Source: SHZI01 sp041396045
GTDB lineage: Bacteria; Pseudomonadota; Gammaproteobacteria; Steroidobacterales; GCA-2729495
NCBI GenBank assembly: GCA_041396045.1
Contig: JAWKZI010000001.1
Span: 248,001-312,000 of the forward strand
Length of the DNA: 64,000 nucleotides
Reading direction: 5' to 3'
Shown: one piece after another, positions 17,874 through 26,140 of the stretch
Layout: each line of letters opens with the position of its first letter
Position numbering within the stretch: the stretch's first letter is position 1
Notes under the pieces: generated by a model
Seen by the model: only the letters and a program-made list of their open reading frames with translations
Told to the model about the DNA's origin: nothing
Databases searched by the model: none
Position numbers and translations under genes: made by a program

Positions 17874-18829
17874 ACAGCCGGATCCTGTTTGCCGGTTCAC
17901 CGGCCTTTGCGACGCCCACGCTCGAGCATCTCGCAACGATCGGCTGCCGGCCGATTGCGGTATTGACCCAGCCCGACAGGCCTGCCGGCCGTGGTCGCAA
18001 GCTGAGCGCCGGGCCCGTCAAGCAATGTGCGATGGCGCTGGGGATTCCGGTCCTGCAGCCGCAGCGCCTTAAAGATGAAGGCATTCAATCGACACTGCGC
18101 GAACTGGCTCCGGACCTGATCGTGGTCGTTGCCTATGGACTGCTGTTGCCGCCGGCCGTGCTGGCGATTCCGCGTCTGGGATGTATCAACGTTCATGCAT
18201 CGTTATTGCCGCGCTGGCGGGGGGCATCGCCGATTCAGGCGGCCATCCTCGCCGGCGATCCCGAGACGGGTGTGAGCATCATGCAACTGGAAGCGGGGCT
18301 GGATACCGGCCCGGTCTACAGCACGGCAACACTGGCTATTGGCGCCAGGGAGACGGCGGGCGAACTCGAATCACGGCTGGCGCAACTTGGTGCCGAGGCG
18401 CTAGGGCGTATTTTCCGTTCGTTGCTGGCCGGAGAGCTGTCGCCAGCTCCCCAGTCTGAAGTCGGAGTGACCTACGCTGGCCGGATTCAGAAGGCCGATG
18501 CGCGTATCCAGTGGCAGCAGCCAGCGCAGATGATTGTGCGGCGCATTCGCGCCTTCAATCCCTGGCCGGTGGCCGAAACCACGCTGGATGGCCAGCAACT
18601 GCGCTGCTTCGCCGGAATTCCCGCCGGGGCGGAGACACCAACTGCCACGCGACCGTACGGACAAATAGTGGCTGCAGGGGCCGAGGGTATAGAAGTACAA
18701 ACCGGTGCCGGCCGCTTGTGTTTGCAGCAGGTCCAGCTTCCCGGTCGTCAGAAGGTGGCAGCTGCAGATCTGGCCCGTGGTCGTCCGCTGCTGGGCAAGG
18801 TGCTTGGCGCTGGCGATTCCGGATTGTGA
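17870..18829 (+). CDS. fmt: Methionyl-tRNA formyltransferase, apparent CTG start
   Basis: Formylates initiator Met-tRNA using 10-formyl-tetrahydrofolate. Seen: RILFAGSPAFATPTLEHL at the N-terminus, TQPDRPAGRGRKL, the catalytic NVHASLLPRWRGASPIQ, and ETGVSIMQLEAGLDTGPV. A C-terminal OB-like domain binds tRNA. The frame must include FAGSPAF, yet I found no ATG, GTG or TTG in frame upstream of it in the final 50 bases of def. The best candidate is CTG at 17870, overlapping the def stop as CTGA, a shape equal to the common ATGA coupling overlap. That would give 319 residues, the normal length. A miscalled ATG is an alternative. Confidence 0.92.
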   Translation: MNSRILFAGSPAFATPTLEHLATIGCRPIAVLTQPDRPAGRGRKLSAGPVKQCAMALGIPVLQPQRLKDEGIQSTLRELAPDLIVVVAYGLLLPPAVLAIPRLGCINVHASLLPRWRGASPIQAAILAGDPETGVSIMQLEAGLDTGPVYSTATLAIGARETAGELESRLAQLGAEALGRIFRSLLAGELSPAPQSEVGVTYAGRIQKADARIQWQQPAQMIVRRIRAFNPWPVAETTLDGQQLRCFAGIPAGAETPTATRPYGQIVAAGAEGIEVQTGAGRLCLQQVQLPGRQKVAAADLARGRPLLGKVLGAGDSGL

Positions 18830-18833
18830 TGTT

Positions 18834-20159
18834 ATGGGAAATGGAGCACTGACCCGGGCCGCTGCGGCACGAGCCGTAGCGGCTGTGCTGTCCCGGGGCC
18901 AGACACTGGACGCCGCCCTGGCGGCCTCTATCGGCGGAAACCACGCACCGGATCTACTGCCGCGGGACCGGGCCCAGGTGCAATTGCTGGCCTATGGAGC
19001 GGTTCGCAACCATCACCGGCATCAGGCGTTGCTTGCCCGGCTGCTGTCTCGCCCGTTAAAGGATCGCGACCGGTTGCTTGAAGCGCTGTTGTCGGTCGGT
19101 ATCTACCAGCTCGCTGATCCTGAACAGCCAGACTATGCGGCCGTCTCAGCCACGGTCGAGGCCGCGCGACTGCTTGGCCTCGACCGTGCGGCCGGCCTGG
19201 TCAACGCAAGCCTGCGGCGCCTTCAGCGCGAGGCGACTGAGTTGACCGAAAGCCTGCGCAGTGACCGGGTAGCGCGGTTCTCTCATCCCGCGTGGCTTCT
19301 GGACCGGCTACGCAGCGACTGGCCCGATCAATGGGAGGCCATTGCAGCAGCCGGCCAGCAGCACCCACCGGTCTGGTTGCGGGTCAATCGCACCCGCATC
19401 AGCATCGACGACTATGCCGCGCGCCTCAGTGAGGAACGCGGCCTCGGCGTTATCCGGAATCCGGCTTTTCCGGATGCGCTCAAGCTCGAATCTGCAGTCC
19501 CTGTCCAGGAGTTGCCCGGCTTTGCCGATGGCCTGGTCAGCGTGCAGGATGCTGCGTCCCAGCTTGCGGCGCCGCTACTGGCGCCGGAGCGGGGAATGCG
19601 GGTACTGGACGCCTGCGCTGCCCCCGGCGGCAAGACCACGCATCTGCTCGAACGTGCCAGCGGAGACCTGGATCTGACAGCTCTGGATATCTCGGCCACG
19701 CGACTCCGCAGTGTTGCAGACAGCCTGCGGCGTCTGGGCTTTGCAGCCACGCTGATCGAAGGTGATGCCCTGGCGCCTGCTGACTGGTGGGATGGTCGAC
19801 CTTTCGACCGGATTCTCGTTGATGCCCCGTGTTCGGCCACCGGAGTTATTCGTCGCCACCCGGACATCAAGCTGCTGCGACGCCCGGACGACCTGCCCGC
19901 ACTCGCTGCGCGCCAGCGCCGTTTGCTGGACCGGTTGTGGCCGCTCCTGAAGCCTGGTGGCCGTCTGCTGTACAGCACCTGTTCGGTGTTGCGGGCCGAA
20001 AACGACAGTGTGGTCCAGGCCTGGGTAGCCACGGGAGCCGCCAGATTGTTGGCTGAAACCCCTCAGCCAGGGCTGCAACTGTTACCTGGCGACAGCGATA
20101 CCGACGGGTTCTACTATGCTCTGATGACTGGCAATAATCAGCGCACCCGGACAGGCTGA
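18834..20159 (+). CDS. rsmB: 16S rRNA (cytosine-967-C5)-methyltransferase
   Basis: The 441-residue protein has an N-terminal NusB-like domain (DRAQVQLLAYGAVRNHHRH, LLEALLSVGIYQLAD) and a C-terminal SAM-dependent methyltransferase: SAM loop DACAAPGGKTTHLLE, DAPCSATGVIRRHPDIK with one active-site Cys, and LLYSTCSVLRAEND with the nucleophilic Cys. ATG at 18834 is four bases past the fmt stop. A longer frame opens earlier inside fmt but its residues resemble nothing. The def-fmt-rsmB order is classical. Confidence 0.95.
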   Translation: MGNGALTRAAAARAVAAVLSRGQTLDAALAASIGGNHAPDLLPRDRAQVQLLAYGAVRNHHRHQALLARLLSRPLKDRDRLLEALLSVGIYQLADPEQPDYAAVSATVEAARLLGLDRAAGLVNASLRRLQREATELTESLRSDRVARFSHPAWLLDRLRSDWPDQWEAIAAAGQQHPPVWLRVNRTRISIDDYAARLSEERGLGVIRNPAFPDALKLESAVPVQELPGFADGLVSVQDAASQLAAPLLAPERGMRVLDACAAPGGKTTHLLERASGDLDLTALDISATRLRSVADSLRRLGFAATLIEGDALAPADWWDGRPFDRILVDAPCSATGVIRRHPDIKLLRRPDDLPALAARQRRLLDRLWPLLKPGGRLLYSTCSVLRAENDSVVQAWVATGAARLLAETPQPGLQLLPGDSDTDGFYYALMTGNNQRTRTG

Positions 20160-20169
20160 CCAACCCGCT

Positions 20170-20832
20170 GTGGCCACATCCTGGAAGAACTCGGACGTGT
20201 ACAGATCCTGCAAAGGTAATTCTGGCCTGCTGGCAGCCCTGGCCCTGGCTTTCTCCCTGCTGGGACCGGCTGCCGTATACGCCCAGGAAACCGGCCTGGA
20301 AATCCGCGACGCCGGGACGCACCTTGAGTCCGGTGTCTGGTACCTGTCCGCGCGCATCGATTACCGGCTGAATCGCGAAACGATGGGCGCGCTCCAAAAC
20401 GGCATTCCGCTGACCTTTGAACTGCAGGTCGAAGTTGCCGAAGAGCGCCGCTGGTTGCCGGATGTCAGCGTGGCCAGCCTGCGTCAGCAGTTTGAGCTCT
20501 CCTGGCAACCATTGGCGCGTGGTTATCTGGTCCGCAACAAGAACAGTGGCGACCAGCGGGCGCACACCACCCTGTTTGCGGCACTGAATGATCTCGGCAG
20601 AATCACCGCGTTGCCACTCATCGATGATTCACTCATTGATGCGGGTAGCCACTACGAGGTGAGCCTGCGCGCGATGCTCGATCAGCAGCAGCTCCCGGGA
20701 CCATTGCGAATGCTGTCGTTCTGGGATGACGACTTCGCGCTGGAAAGCGACTGGTATCGCTGGAAACTACGCCAATCGCCACGCGAGGCACCTGAACTAC
20801 AGCCCGGATTGTTTCCGGAGCCGCCGCCATGA
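20170..20832 (+). CDS. DUF4390 domain protein, exported
   Basis: The 220-residue product starts at GTG 20170 and has a hydrophobic signal segment (GLLAALALAFSLLGPAAVYAQ) so that the rest should be periplasmic or membrane-attached. The mature part (ETGLEIRDAGTHLESGVWYLSARIDYRL) matches the DUF4390 family, which is regularly found just upstream of an NtrY-like kinase in gammaproteobacteria. Its stop overlaps the ntrY start (ATGA), so translational coupling is likely and it may assist sensing by that kinase. No biochemical function is established. Confidence 0.88.
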   Translation: MATSWKNSDVYRSCKGNSGLLAALALAFSLLGPAAVYAQETGLEIRDAGTHLESGVWYLSARIDYRLNRETMGALQNGIPLTFELQVEVAEERRWLPDVSVASLRQQFELSWQPLARGYLVRNKNSGDQRAHTTLFAALNDLGRITALPLIDDSLIDAGSHYEVSLRAMLDQQQLPGPLRMLSFWDDDFALESDWYRWKLRQSPREAPELQPGLFPEPPP

Positions 20833-23117
20833 CATTGCTGGCACCCCGGGCGCTGCGGCGCTACCTCGGTATCGGTGCCACGACTGGTGGCGTGATTCTG
20901 GGTGTCGTCGCTCTGGTGATGCTGGGGCATTACGCCCCAAGTCTTGCCGACTTCGGGCGTAGCCATGTCCTGTTACTGGTGGTCAACGCGGCAGCGGCGG
21001 CCGTGTTGCTCGGAATCATCGCCCTTAACCTTTTCCGTCTGGTCCGCGACTATCGGCGTCGGGCGCCCGGCGCGCGGCTGCGGGCCCGCCTGGTGGCGAT
21101 GTTTGTCGGGCTGACATTGGCACCGCTACTGGTGGTCTATCTGTTCGCCCTGCAATTCATGAACGGCGGCATCGACAACTGGTTCGATTCGGATCTGGAG
21201 CAGGAGCTGTCTACGGCCCTGCGCGTCAGTCGCGAATCCCTCGACGTGCAGGCCAACTCCCGCCTGCTGCAAACCAGTGCGCTCGCTGCTGCTATCGGCG
21301 ATCTGGATGGCGCCGCGCTATCCCGGGCCCTGAGTGTGCTGCGGGCCGACGCTGGCGCTGAAGAACTGACGGTTTTCCTGCCGAGCCTGCAGGTGGATGC
21401 CTCCAGCACGCGTACTGACACCTTGCCGCCCAGCTTGTCCGAAGATGCCGTGAACCAGCTTCGCAGGCACCAGCGCTTTGTCGCACTGGAGCCCCTGGGG
21501 GGTGCGCGGTATCAGATCCGGTCTGCCGTTGCGATTCCAGGCGATTCGGGATACAGCGAAGACACCGAGCCACGCTATCTGCAAGCGGTCTATCCAATCG
21601 GCAATCGCCAGGGTCGGCTCGTTGATGCGGTCCAGGATACCTATACCCGCTATACCGAACTGCGCTTTCTGCGCGACCCGCTCAAGAACAATCTGACGTT
21701 GACGCTGTCCCTGGTGCTGCTGTTGTCCCTGCTGGCTGCCGCTGCAGGCGCGTTCTATCTTGCCCGCCGCCTGGCCGCTCCGATCGAATCACTGGCGGCG
21801 GGGACAGAAGCGGTTGCCAAGGGCGATTTCGACACCCGCCTCAAGCCGGGTGCCGCCGATGAGGTGGGATTTCTGATCGAGTCATTCAACGACATGATCG
21901 AACGACTGGCTCGGGCACGGGAAGAAAGTCGAGTCAGCCAGCAGCAACTGGAAAGCGAGCGGGCCAACCTCGCGGCCATCCTCGGACGTTTGTCCACCGG
22001 CGTCATCGCCAGCGACCCGAACGGTCGCATTCGTATTGCCAACATGGCTGCCGGCAGCATTCTGGGGGTCGACTTGAGATCGCGAGTGGGGGATTCGCTG
22101 GAGCAGATTGCTGCTGCCGGTCCGCTGGCCGCGCAGTTCATCGCCGAGTGCAAGCCACATCTGCTCGGCGAGCAAGGTGAGTGGCGCGGCCAGATAGTGC
22201 TGAACACCGATTCGACGAGGCGCATACTGAACTGCGCCAGTTCTGCGCTGCCCGGTGAATCAGTGCCAAGCATGAAGGAACCCGCACCTCAGGGGCCGGA
22301 ACCTGCACCCGGAGGGATCGTGGTGTTTGATGACGTCACGAATTTGCTGGTGGCGCAGCGCGATGCAGCCTGGGGTGAGGTCGCCCGACGGCTGGCCCAT
22401 GAAATCAAGAACCCGCTGACGCCCATCCGGCTCGCAGCCGAACGGATCCGACGCCGCTACCTCCCGCAAATGAGCGCGGAGGATGGCCAGATACTTGATC
22501 GATCGACCCACACGATTGTTCAGCAAGTCGAGGCGATGCGGGATATGGTCAATGCGTTCAGCGAGTATGCGCGGGCGCCGCAGATCAATATCGCCAGGGT
22601 TGACCTGGGCCAGCTGGTGCGTGAAGTCGCGTGGTTGTATCGCTCGCAGGAGAGTCAGCCACGGGTAAAGCTGGAGCTTGTCGAGGGCCTGGAGGTAGAT
22701 GCTGATGCGGTGCGTGTGCGTCAGCTCCTGCATAACCTCATCCGGAATGCCCAGGAGGCACTGGAAGGGCAGGCGGATGGTGTCGTGGGGATTGTGGTGC
22801 GCAGCATCACCGGCGCTGATCAGACCGCCGAGCAGGAGTTTGCCGAGATTACCGTTACAGACAATGGCCCGGGATTTGCTGCCGACGTTCTGGCACAGTT
22901 ATTTGAGCCTTATGTAACAAGCAAGAAGAAAGGGACTGGACTCGGACTGGCAATCGTGAAGAAACTGGCAGAAGAACATGGCGGTACAGTAACTGCCGAG
23001 AATCTGCCCGACCGGGGCGCCCGGGTGATCGTGCGGCTGCCCATTCGGGCAGTTATCCGCGACGCGGGCAAAGATCCGCGCACAGTCCGTTCCGAGCAGC
23101 AGAGGGTACGAGCATGA
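20829..23117 (+). CDS. ntrY: NtrY-like sensor histidine kinase
   Basis: Inner-membrane kinase of 762 residues. Order: two or three N-terminal membrane helices (IGATTGGVILGVVALVMLG, VLLLVVNAAAAAVLLGIIAL, FVGLTLAPLLVVYLFAL), a periplasmic-type sensor region, a further helix (LTLSLVLLLSLLAAAAGAF), HAMP, a PAS-like segment, then HisKA with phospho-His524 in RRLAHEIKNPLTP and an intact ATPase domain (N box LLHNLIRNAQEAL, DNGPGF, GTGLGLAIV). Family members respond to nitrogen or redox state. The gene overlaps both neighbours by four bases, and its partner regulator follows directly. Confidence 0.92.
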   Translation: MTLLAPRALRRYLGIGATTGGVILGVVALVMLGHYAPSLADFGRSHVLLLVVNAAAAAVLLGIIALNLFRLVRDYRRRAPGARLRARLVAMFVGLTLAPLLVVYLFALQFMNGGIDNWFDSDLEQELSTALRVSRESLDVQANSRLLQTSALAAAIGDLDGAALSRALSVLRADAGAEELTVFLPSLQVDASSTRTDTLPPSLSEDAVNQLRRHQRFVALEPLGGARYQIRSAVAIPGDSGYSEDTEPRYLQAVYPIGNRQGRLVDAVQDTYTRYTELRFLRDPLKNNLTLTLSLVLLLSLLAAAAGAFYLARRLAAPIESLAAGTEAVAKGDFDTRLKPGAADEVGFLIESFNDMIERLARAREESRVSQQQLESERANLAAILGRLSTGVIASDPNGRIRIANMAAGSILGVDLRSRVGDSLEQIAAAGPLAAQFIAECKPHLLGEQGEWRGQIVLNTDSTRRILNCASSALPGESVPSMKEPAPQGPEPAPGGIVVFDDVTNLLVAQRDAAWGEVARRLAHEIKNPLTPIRLAAERIRRRYLPQMSAEDGQILDRSTHTIVQQVEAMRDMVNAFSEYARAPQINIARVDLGQLVREVAWLYRSQESQPRVKLELVEGLEVDADAVRVRQLLHNLIRNAQEALEGQADGVVGIVVRSITGADQTAEQEFAEITVTDNGPGFAADVLAQLFEPYVTSKKKGTGLGLAIVKKLAEEHGGTVTAENLPDRGARVIVRLPIRAVIRDAGKDPRTVRSEQQRVRA

Positions 23118-24469
23118 ATGTCGCACACATACTGGTGGTCGACGACGAAGACGACATCCGCACAACGATCAGCGACATCCTGGTCGACGAGGGCTATTCC
23201 GTCAGTGTTGCTGCCGACGCTGCTGCTGCTCGCGTCGAGGTGGGGCGGGAGCGGCCCGATCTGATCCTGCTCGATGTGTGGATGCCCGGCGTGGACGGCA
23301 TCACCCTGCTGCGGGAGTGGTCAAGGGAAGGCTCGCCGCGTTGCCCGGTGGTGATCCTGTCGGGCCACGGCACGGTAGAGACTGCCGTAGAAGCGACACG
23401 CCTGGGCGCAGTGGACTTTGTAGAGAAGCCCTTGTCGCTGGCCAAACTCCTGCGCACAGTGCAACGCGCGCTCGACAGAACGCCCGAAACCAAAAGACCG
23501 ACGATCCGCACGCTGCTTCCCAAGCGGCTGACACCCGGCGGCCGCAGTACCCTGATGCGGTCGTTACGCGACCAGGCCGCTTCTGTCGCACGACGCCACG
23601 AACCTGTGCTGATCGTTGGTGAGTCCGGATCGGGACGCACGGTGGTCGCGCACTATGTGCATGACCTGGCGCCACGCTCGTCCAGACCCTTCGTAACCCT
23701 GACCGGAGCCGCAGTACCGGCCGAAAACGCTGCCGCGCTGCTCTTTGGCGGCGAATTCAAAGGAGAGATGCAGCCTGGTTCGCTGGAACAGGCCGCAGGC
23801 GGCACCTTGTTCATCCGGGATCTGCAGGAGCTTTGCCCGGAAGCACAAAGGCTGCTGACCGGGACGCTGGAGCAGGGCAGTTTTGTGCGGCTGGGTGAAG
23901 CGACTCCGGTGCCGCTCGATCTGCGAGTCATGACGTCCCTGGCACCTGAACCGGCCGGTCAGGTGCTGCCGGAATTGCTTTCCCGACTGGCGATACTGGA
24001 GCTGCGGGTGCCACCGTTACGCGACCGGCATGAAGATGTTCCCGAGTTGCTGCGCTATGCGGTCGACCGTTTCGTCGATGAGGAGGCCCTGCCGTTTCGA
24101 CGCTTCGGCCTTGCTGCCCAGAATCGATTACGTCACTACCCCTGGCCGGGAAACGTACGGGAGCTCACCAATCTGGTGCGAAGATTGCTGGTGGCCGGTG
24201 GCCCGGAAGAAATCGGTCTCGCCGAGCTCGAGCAGCATCTGACGCCGGCCAGCAGTGTTCCCGAACCCCTGGTGAAGCAGGACCTGCTCAGTCTTCCCTT
24301 GCGTGAGGCACGCGAAAAGTTCGAACGCGCTTATCTGACCCAGCAGCTGGCGCTTTGCGGTGGTCGTGTCGGTCAACTGGCCAAGCGCGTCGGGATGGAG
24401 CGCACACATCTGTACCGGAAATTGAGGGCGCTGGGCGTCGACTTCCGGCAGATGGCCGAAGAGGACTGA
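23114..24469 (+). CDS. ntrX: NtrX-like response regulator with degenerate ATPase domain
   Basis: Partner of the preceding kinase, 451 residues. The receiver (1-120) is complete: acidic pair near residues 10-12, phospho-acceptor Asp54 in LILLDVWMPG, ILSGHG and Lys105. The central AAA+ domain is eroded: Walker A reads GESGSGRT with Arg175 instead of Lys, the GAFTGA loop that contacts sigma-54 is absent, and the Walker B position reads GTLFIRDLQEL, without the usual Asp-Glu pair. The Fis-type helix-turn-helix at the end (GQLAKRVGMERTHLYRKLR) looks intact. It should therefore bind DNA when phosphorylated but is unlikely to remodel sigma-54 polymerase. Lack of GAFTGA is known in some NtrX proteins. 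Confidence 0.9.
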   Translation: MNVAHILVVDDEDDIRTTISDILVDEGYSVSVAADAAAARVEVGRERPDLILLDVWMPGVDGITLLREWSREGSPRCPVVILSGHGTVETAVEATRLGAVDFVEKPLSLAKLLRTVQRALDRTPETKRPTIRTLLPKRLTPGGRSTLMRSLRDQAASVARRHEPVLIVGESGSGRTVVAHYVHDLAPRSSRPFVTLTGAAVPAENAAALLFGGEFKGEMQPGSLEQAAGGTLFIRDLQELCPEAQRLLTGTLEQGSFVRLGEATPVPLDLRVMTSLAPEPAGQVLPELLSRLAILELRVPPLRDRHEDVPELLRYAVDRFVDEEALPFRRFGLAAQNRLRHYPWPGNVRELTNLVRRLLVAGGPEEIGLAELEQHLTPASSVPEPLVKQDLLSLPLREAREKFERAYLTQQLALCGGRVGQLAKRVGMERTHLYRKLRALGVDFRQMAEED

Positions 24470-24516
24470 CTGCCCGCGCAAGGTCGCGTACCACCCACCG
24501 CCGCAGTCTTGTCGGC

Positions 24517-25536
24517 TCAGTGGAAGTACTTCTGGAATGCTGCGGGCAGGCGGGTGGTATCCACTGCCTGCAGGTTGTCCGGGTACGGACGCGTGTTCCA
24601 GGTGTGCCAGAACACCGGCAGCGCACCGCTCAACCGGTCGTTGCGTGCATCATCAATGAGGCAGGCAAAGGCCTTGCCGGCATAGGTTGTGTCCAGTCGG
24701 CAATTCTCAAGGCTGCCAGCCAGCGAAACGGCTTGCAGACTTGCTTCGGTGGGTACTGCGTAACCTTCGCCGGCAAACTCTCCGCGAAACTCCAGCCGGG
24801 CGGCAATTTCGGTTTCGGGTACGCGCTGTGTTGCGGGCAGCAAAGCCTGGACGGCCTCGGCGGCCTGTAGCACTGCCGCTGCGGTGACACTGTTCTGCGG
24901 TACCACCTTGACGCCAACGACGGTTGCCGTGAGCCGGGTATTGGCCAGTCCCACCATCAACCCTGCGGTACTTCCCATCGTGCCGCACGGGATGTAGATA
25001 CGCACGGGTCGACCCGGTGCAACGGATTTCATTTGCCTGGCAAGTTCGGCGCCAGCCCCAACGAATCCCAGTGAGCCTGTTGGTGATGATCCACCCCAGG
25101 CGATGTCGTAGATGCGGTCTGCGCCCGTCGGATGAGCATCACGCAGGGCGGCTGCGGCGGCTCGGACGCCGGCGAATTCAGCCGCCGCCGCCACGGTCGT
25201 CCCGATGTGTGCATGCCAGCGCAGCGTGTTGGCGATCCAGGGCGTATCGGCCTGGTCCACCAGCACGCAGTAGCAATGCAGGCCAAGCTGTCTGGCATAG
25301 ATCGCAGTCGCCAGCGCGTGATTCGAGCCGGCGGCACCGTAAGTCATCACAGCATCGCAGCCCTGTGCTCTGGCGTCTGCAAGCAGATATTCCAGCTTGC
25401 GAACCTTGTTGCCGCCGTAAACAGTTCCAGACCGGTCGTCGTGTTTGATCAGAAGTTGGGGCACGCCGATGGCAGCACCCAGCCGGCCTGCCGGCAACAG
25501 CGGTGTAGGCCACTCGGAAAGCAGCACTCTATTCAC
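24517..25536 (-). CDS. PLP-dependent D-cysteine desulfhydrase / ACC deaminase-family enzyme
   Basis: Fold-type II PLP enzyme of 339 residues. IKHDDRSGTVYGGNKVRKLEYL contains the PLP-binding Lys (GGNKVRK), YGAAGSNHALATAIYARQLGL the phosphate and substrate loop, and IPCGTMGSTAGLMVGL the second PLP-phosphate loop. The family includes D-cysteine desulfhydrase and 1-aminocyclopropane-1-carboxylate deaminase; which substrate is used cannot be decided. The GTG start lies inside the end of the SPOR gene (8-base overlap), so it is the last gene of the priA-argS-SPOR unit. Confidence 0.85.
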   Translation of the reverse strand: MNRVLLSEWPTPLLPAGRLGAAIGVPQLLIKHDDRSGTVYGGNKVRKLEYLLADARAQGCDAVMTYGAAGSNHALATAIYARQLGLHCYCVLVDQADTPWIANTLRWHAHIGTTVAAAAEFAGVRAAAAALRDAHPTGADRIYDIAWGGSSPTGSLGFVGAGAELARQMKSVAPGRPVRIYIPCGTMGSTAGLMVGLANTRLTATVVGVKVVPQNSVTAAAVLQAAEAVQALLPATQRVPETEIAARLEFRGEFAGEGYAVPTEASLQAVSLAGSLENCRLDTTYAGKAFACLIDDARNDRLSGALPVFWHTWNTRPYPDNLQAVDTTRLPAAFQKYFH

Positions 25537-26140
25537 GAACGGGAATCACCAGATAGTCGATGTGACTGTCACGCAGCCGGCCCCGAATACGGTTCAGCTC
25601 CCGCAGGTCATTAATCGGTCCGATACGCACCCGATGAAAGAGTGCGCCATTGGCTTCCGCCTTCTGGATGTCAGCGACTATGCCGAGCAGTGCGAGTCTG
25701 GCCTTCACCTTGTCAGCCTCCGCAAAGTTCGGATAGGCGCCCGCCTGGATAACGTAGATGCCGGGTACCGATACTGGTGGTGGAACGGCCGGCCGAACTG
25801 TGGATTGTACGTTTACGTCCACTTCGGCCTCCGGCAGCATGTCGTAGAACTCAAAACGCTCGGGCTCTTTTTCACCGGCATCGCTGCCGGACTCACTACG
25901 AGATGCCTTGGAACCTTTGGCATCCGGTTTCGTCCCGGTTGGCGCTTTCTTTGGCTGGTCGCTCACCTGTGCGGGGGCAGGAGTACTGCCCGGTACGGAA
26001 AGAAGTGCGGAGCGGAAATACCAGCCCAGCCCCAGTGCTGCCATCAGCAGCAGTGCTCCCATGACAAGGCCGCGCGGCAAGCTGCTGCCGCCACGTCGAC
26101 GACCAGTGCGCCGCTTGCGCCGCCTGGCAGGTCGGGCCAC
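25529..26140 (-). CDS. SPOR domain membrane protein
   Basis: The 203-residue protein has a strongly basic N-terminus (RPARRRKRRTGRRRGG), one membrane helix (RGLVMGALLLMAALGLGWYF), a low-complexity linker and a C-terminal SPOR domain (YVIQAGAYPNFAEADKVKARL to HRVRIGPI), which in this family binds denuded septal peptidoglycan. A FtsN-like or general cell-envelope role is likely. Its GTG start shares one base with the argS stop (TAGTG), indicating coupling. The argS-SPOR order is widespread in gammaproteobacteria. Confidence 0.88.
   Translation of the reverse strand: MARPARRRKRRTGRRRGGSSLPRGLVMGALLLMAALGLGWYFRSALLSVPGSTPAPAQVSDQPKKAPTGTKPDAKGSKASRSESGSDAGEKEPERFEFYDMLPEAEVDVNVQSTVRPAVPPPVSVPGIYVIQAGAYPNFAEADKVKARLALLGIVADIQKAEANGALFHRVRIGPINDLRELNRIRGRLRDSHIDYLVIPVRE

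Noticed and set aside
17160..17936. N-terminal extension of the LysM protein to 17936
   Set aside because: It runs antisense through def, and the signal peptide begins at 17159.
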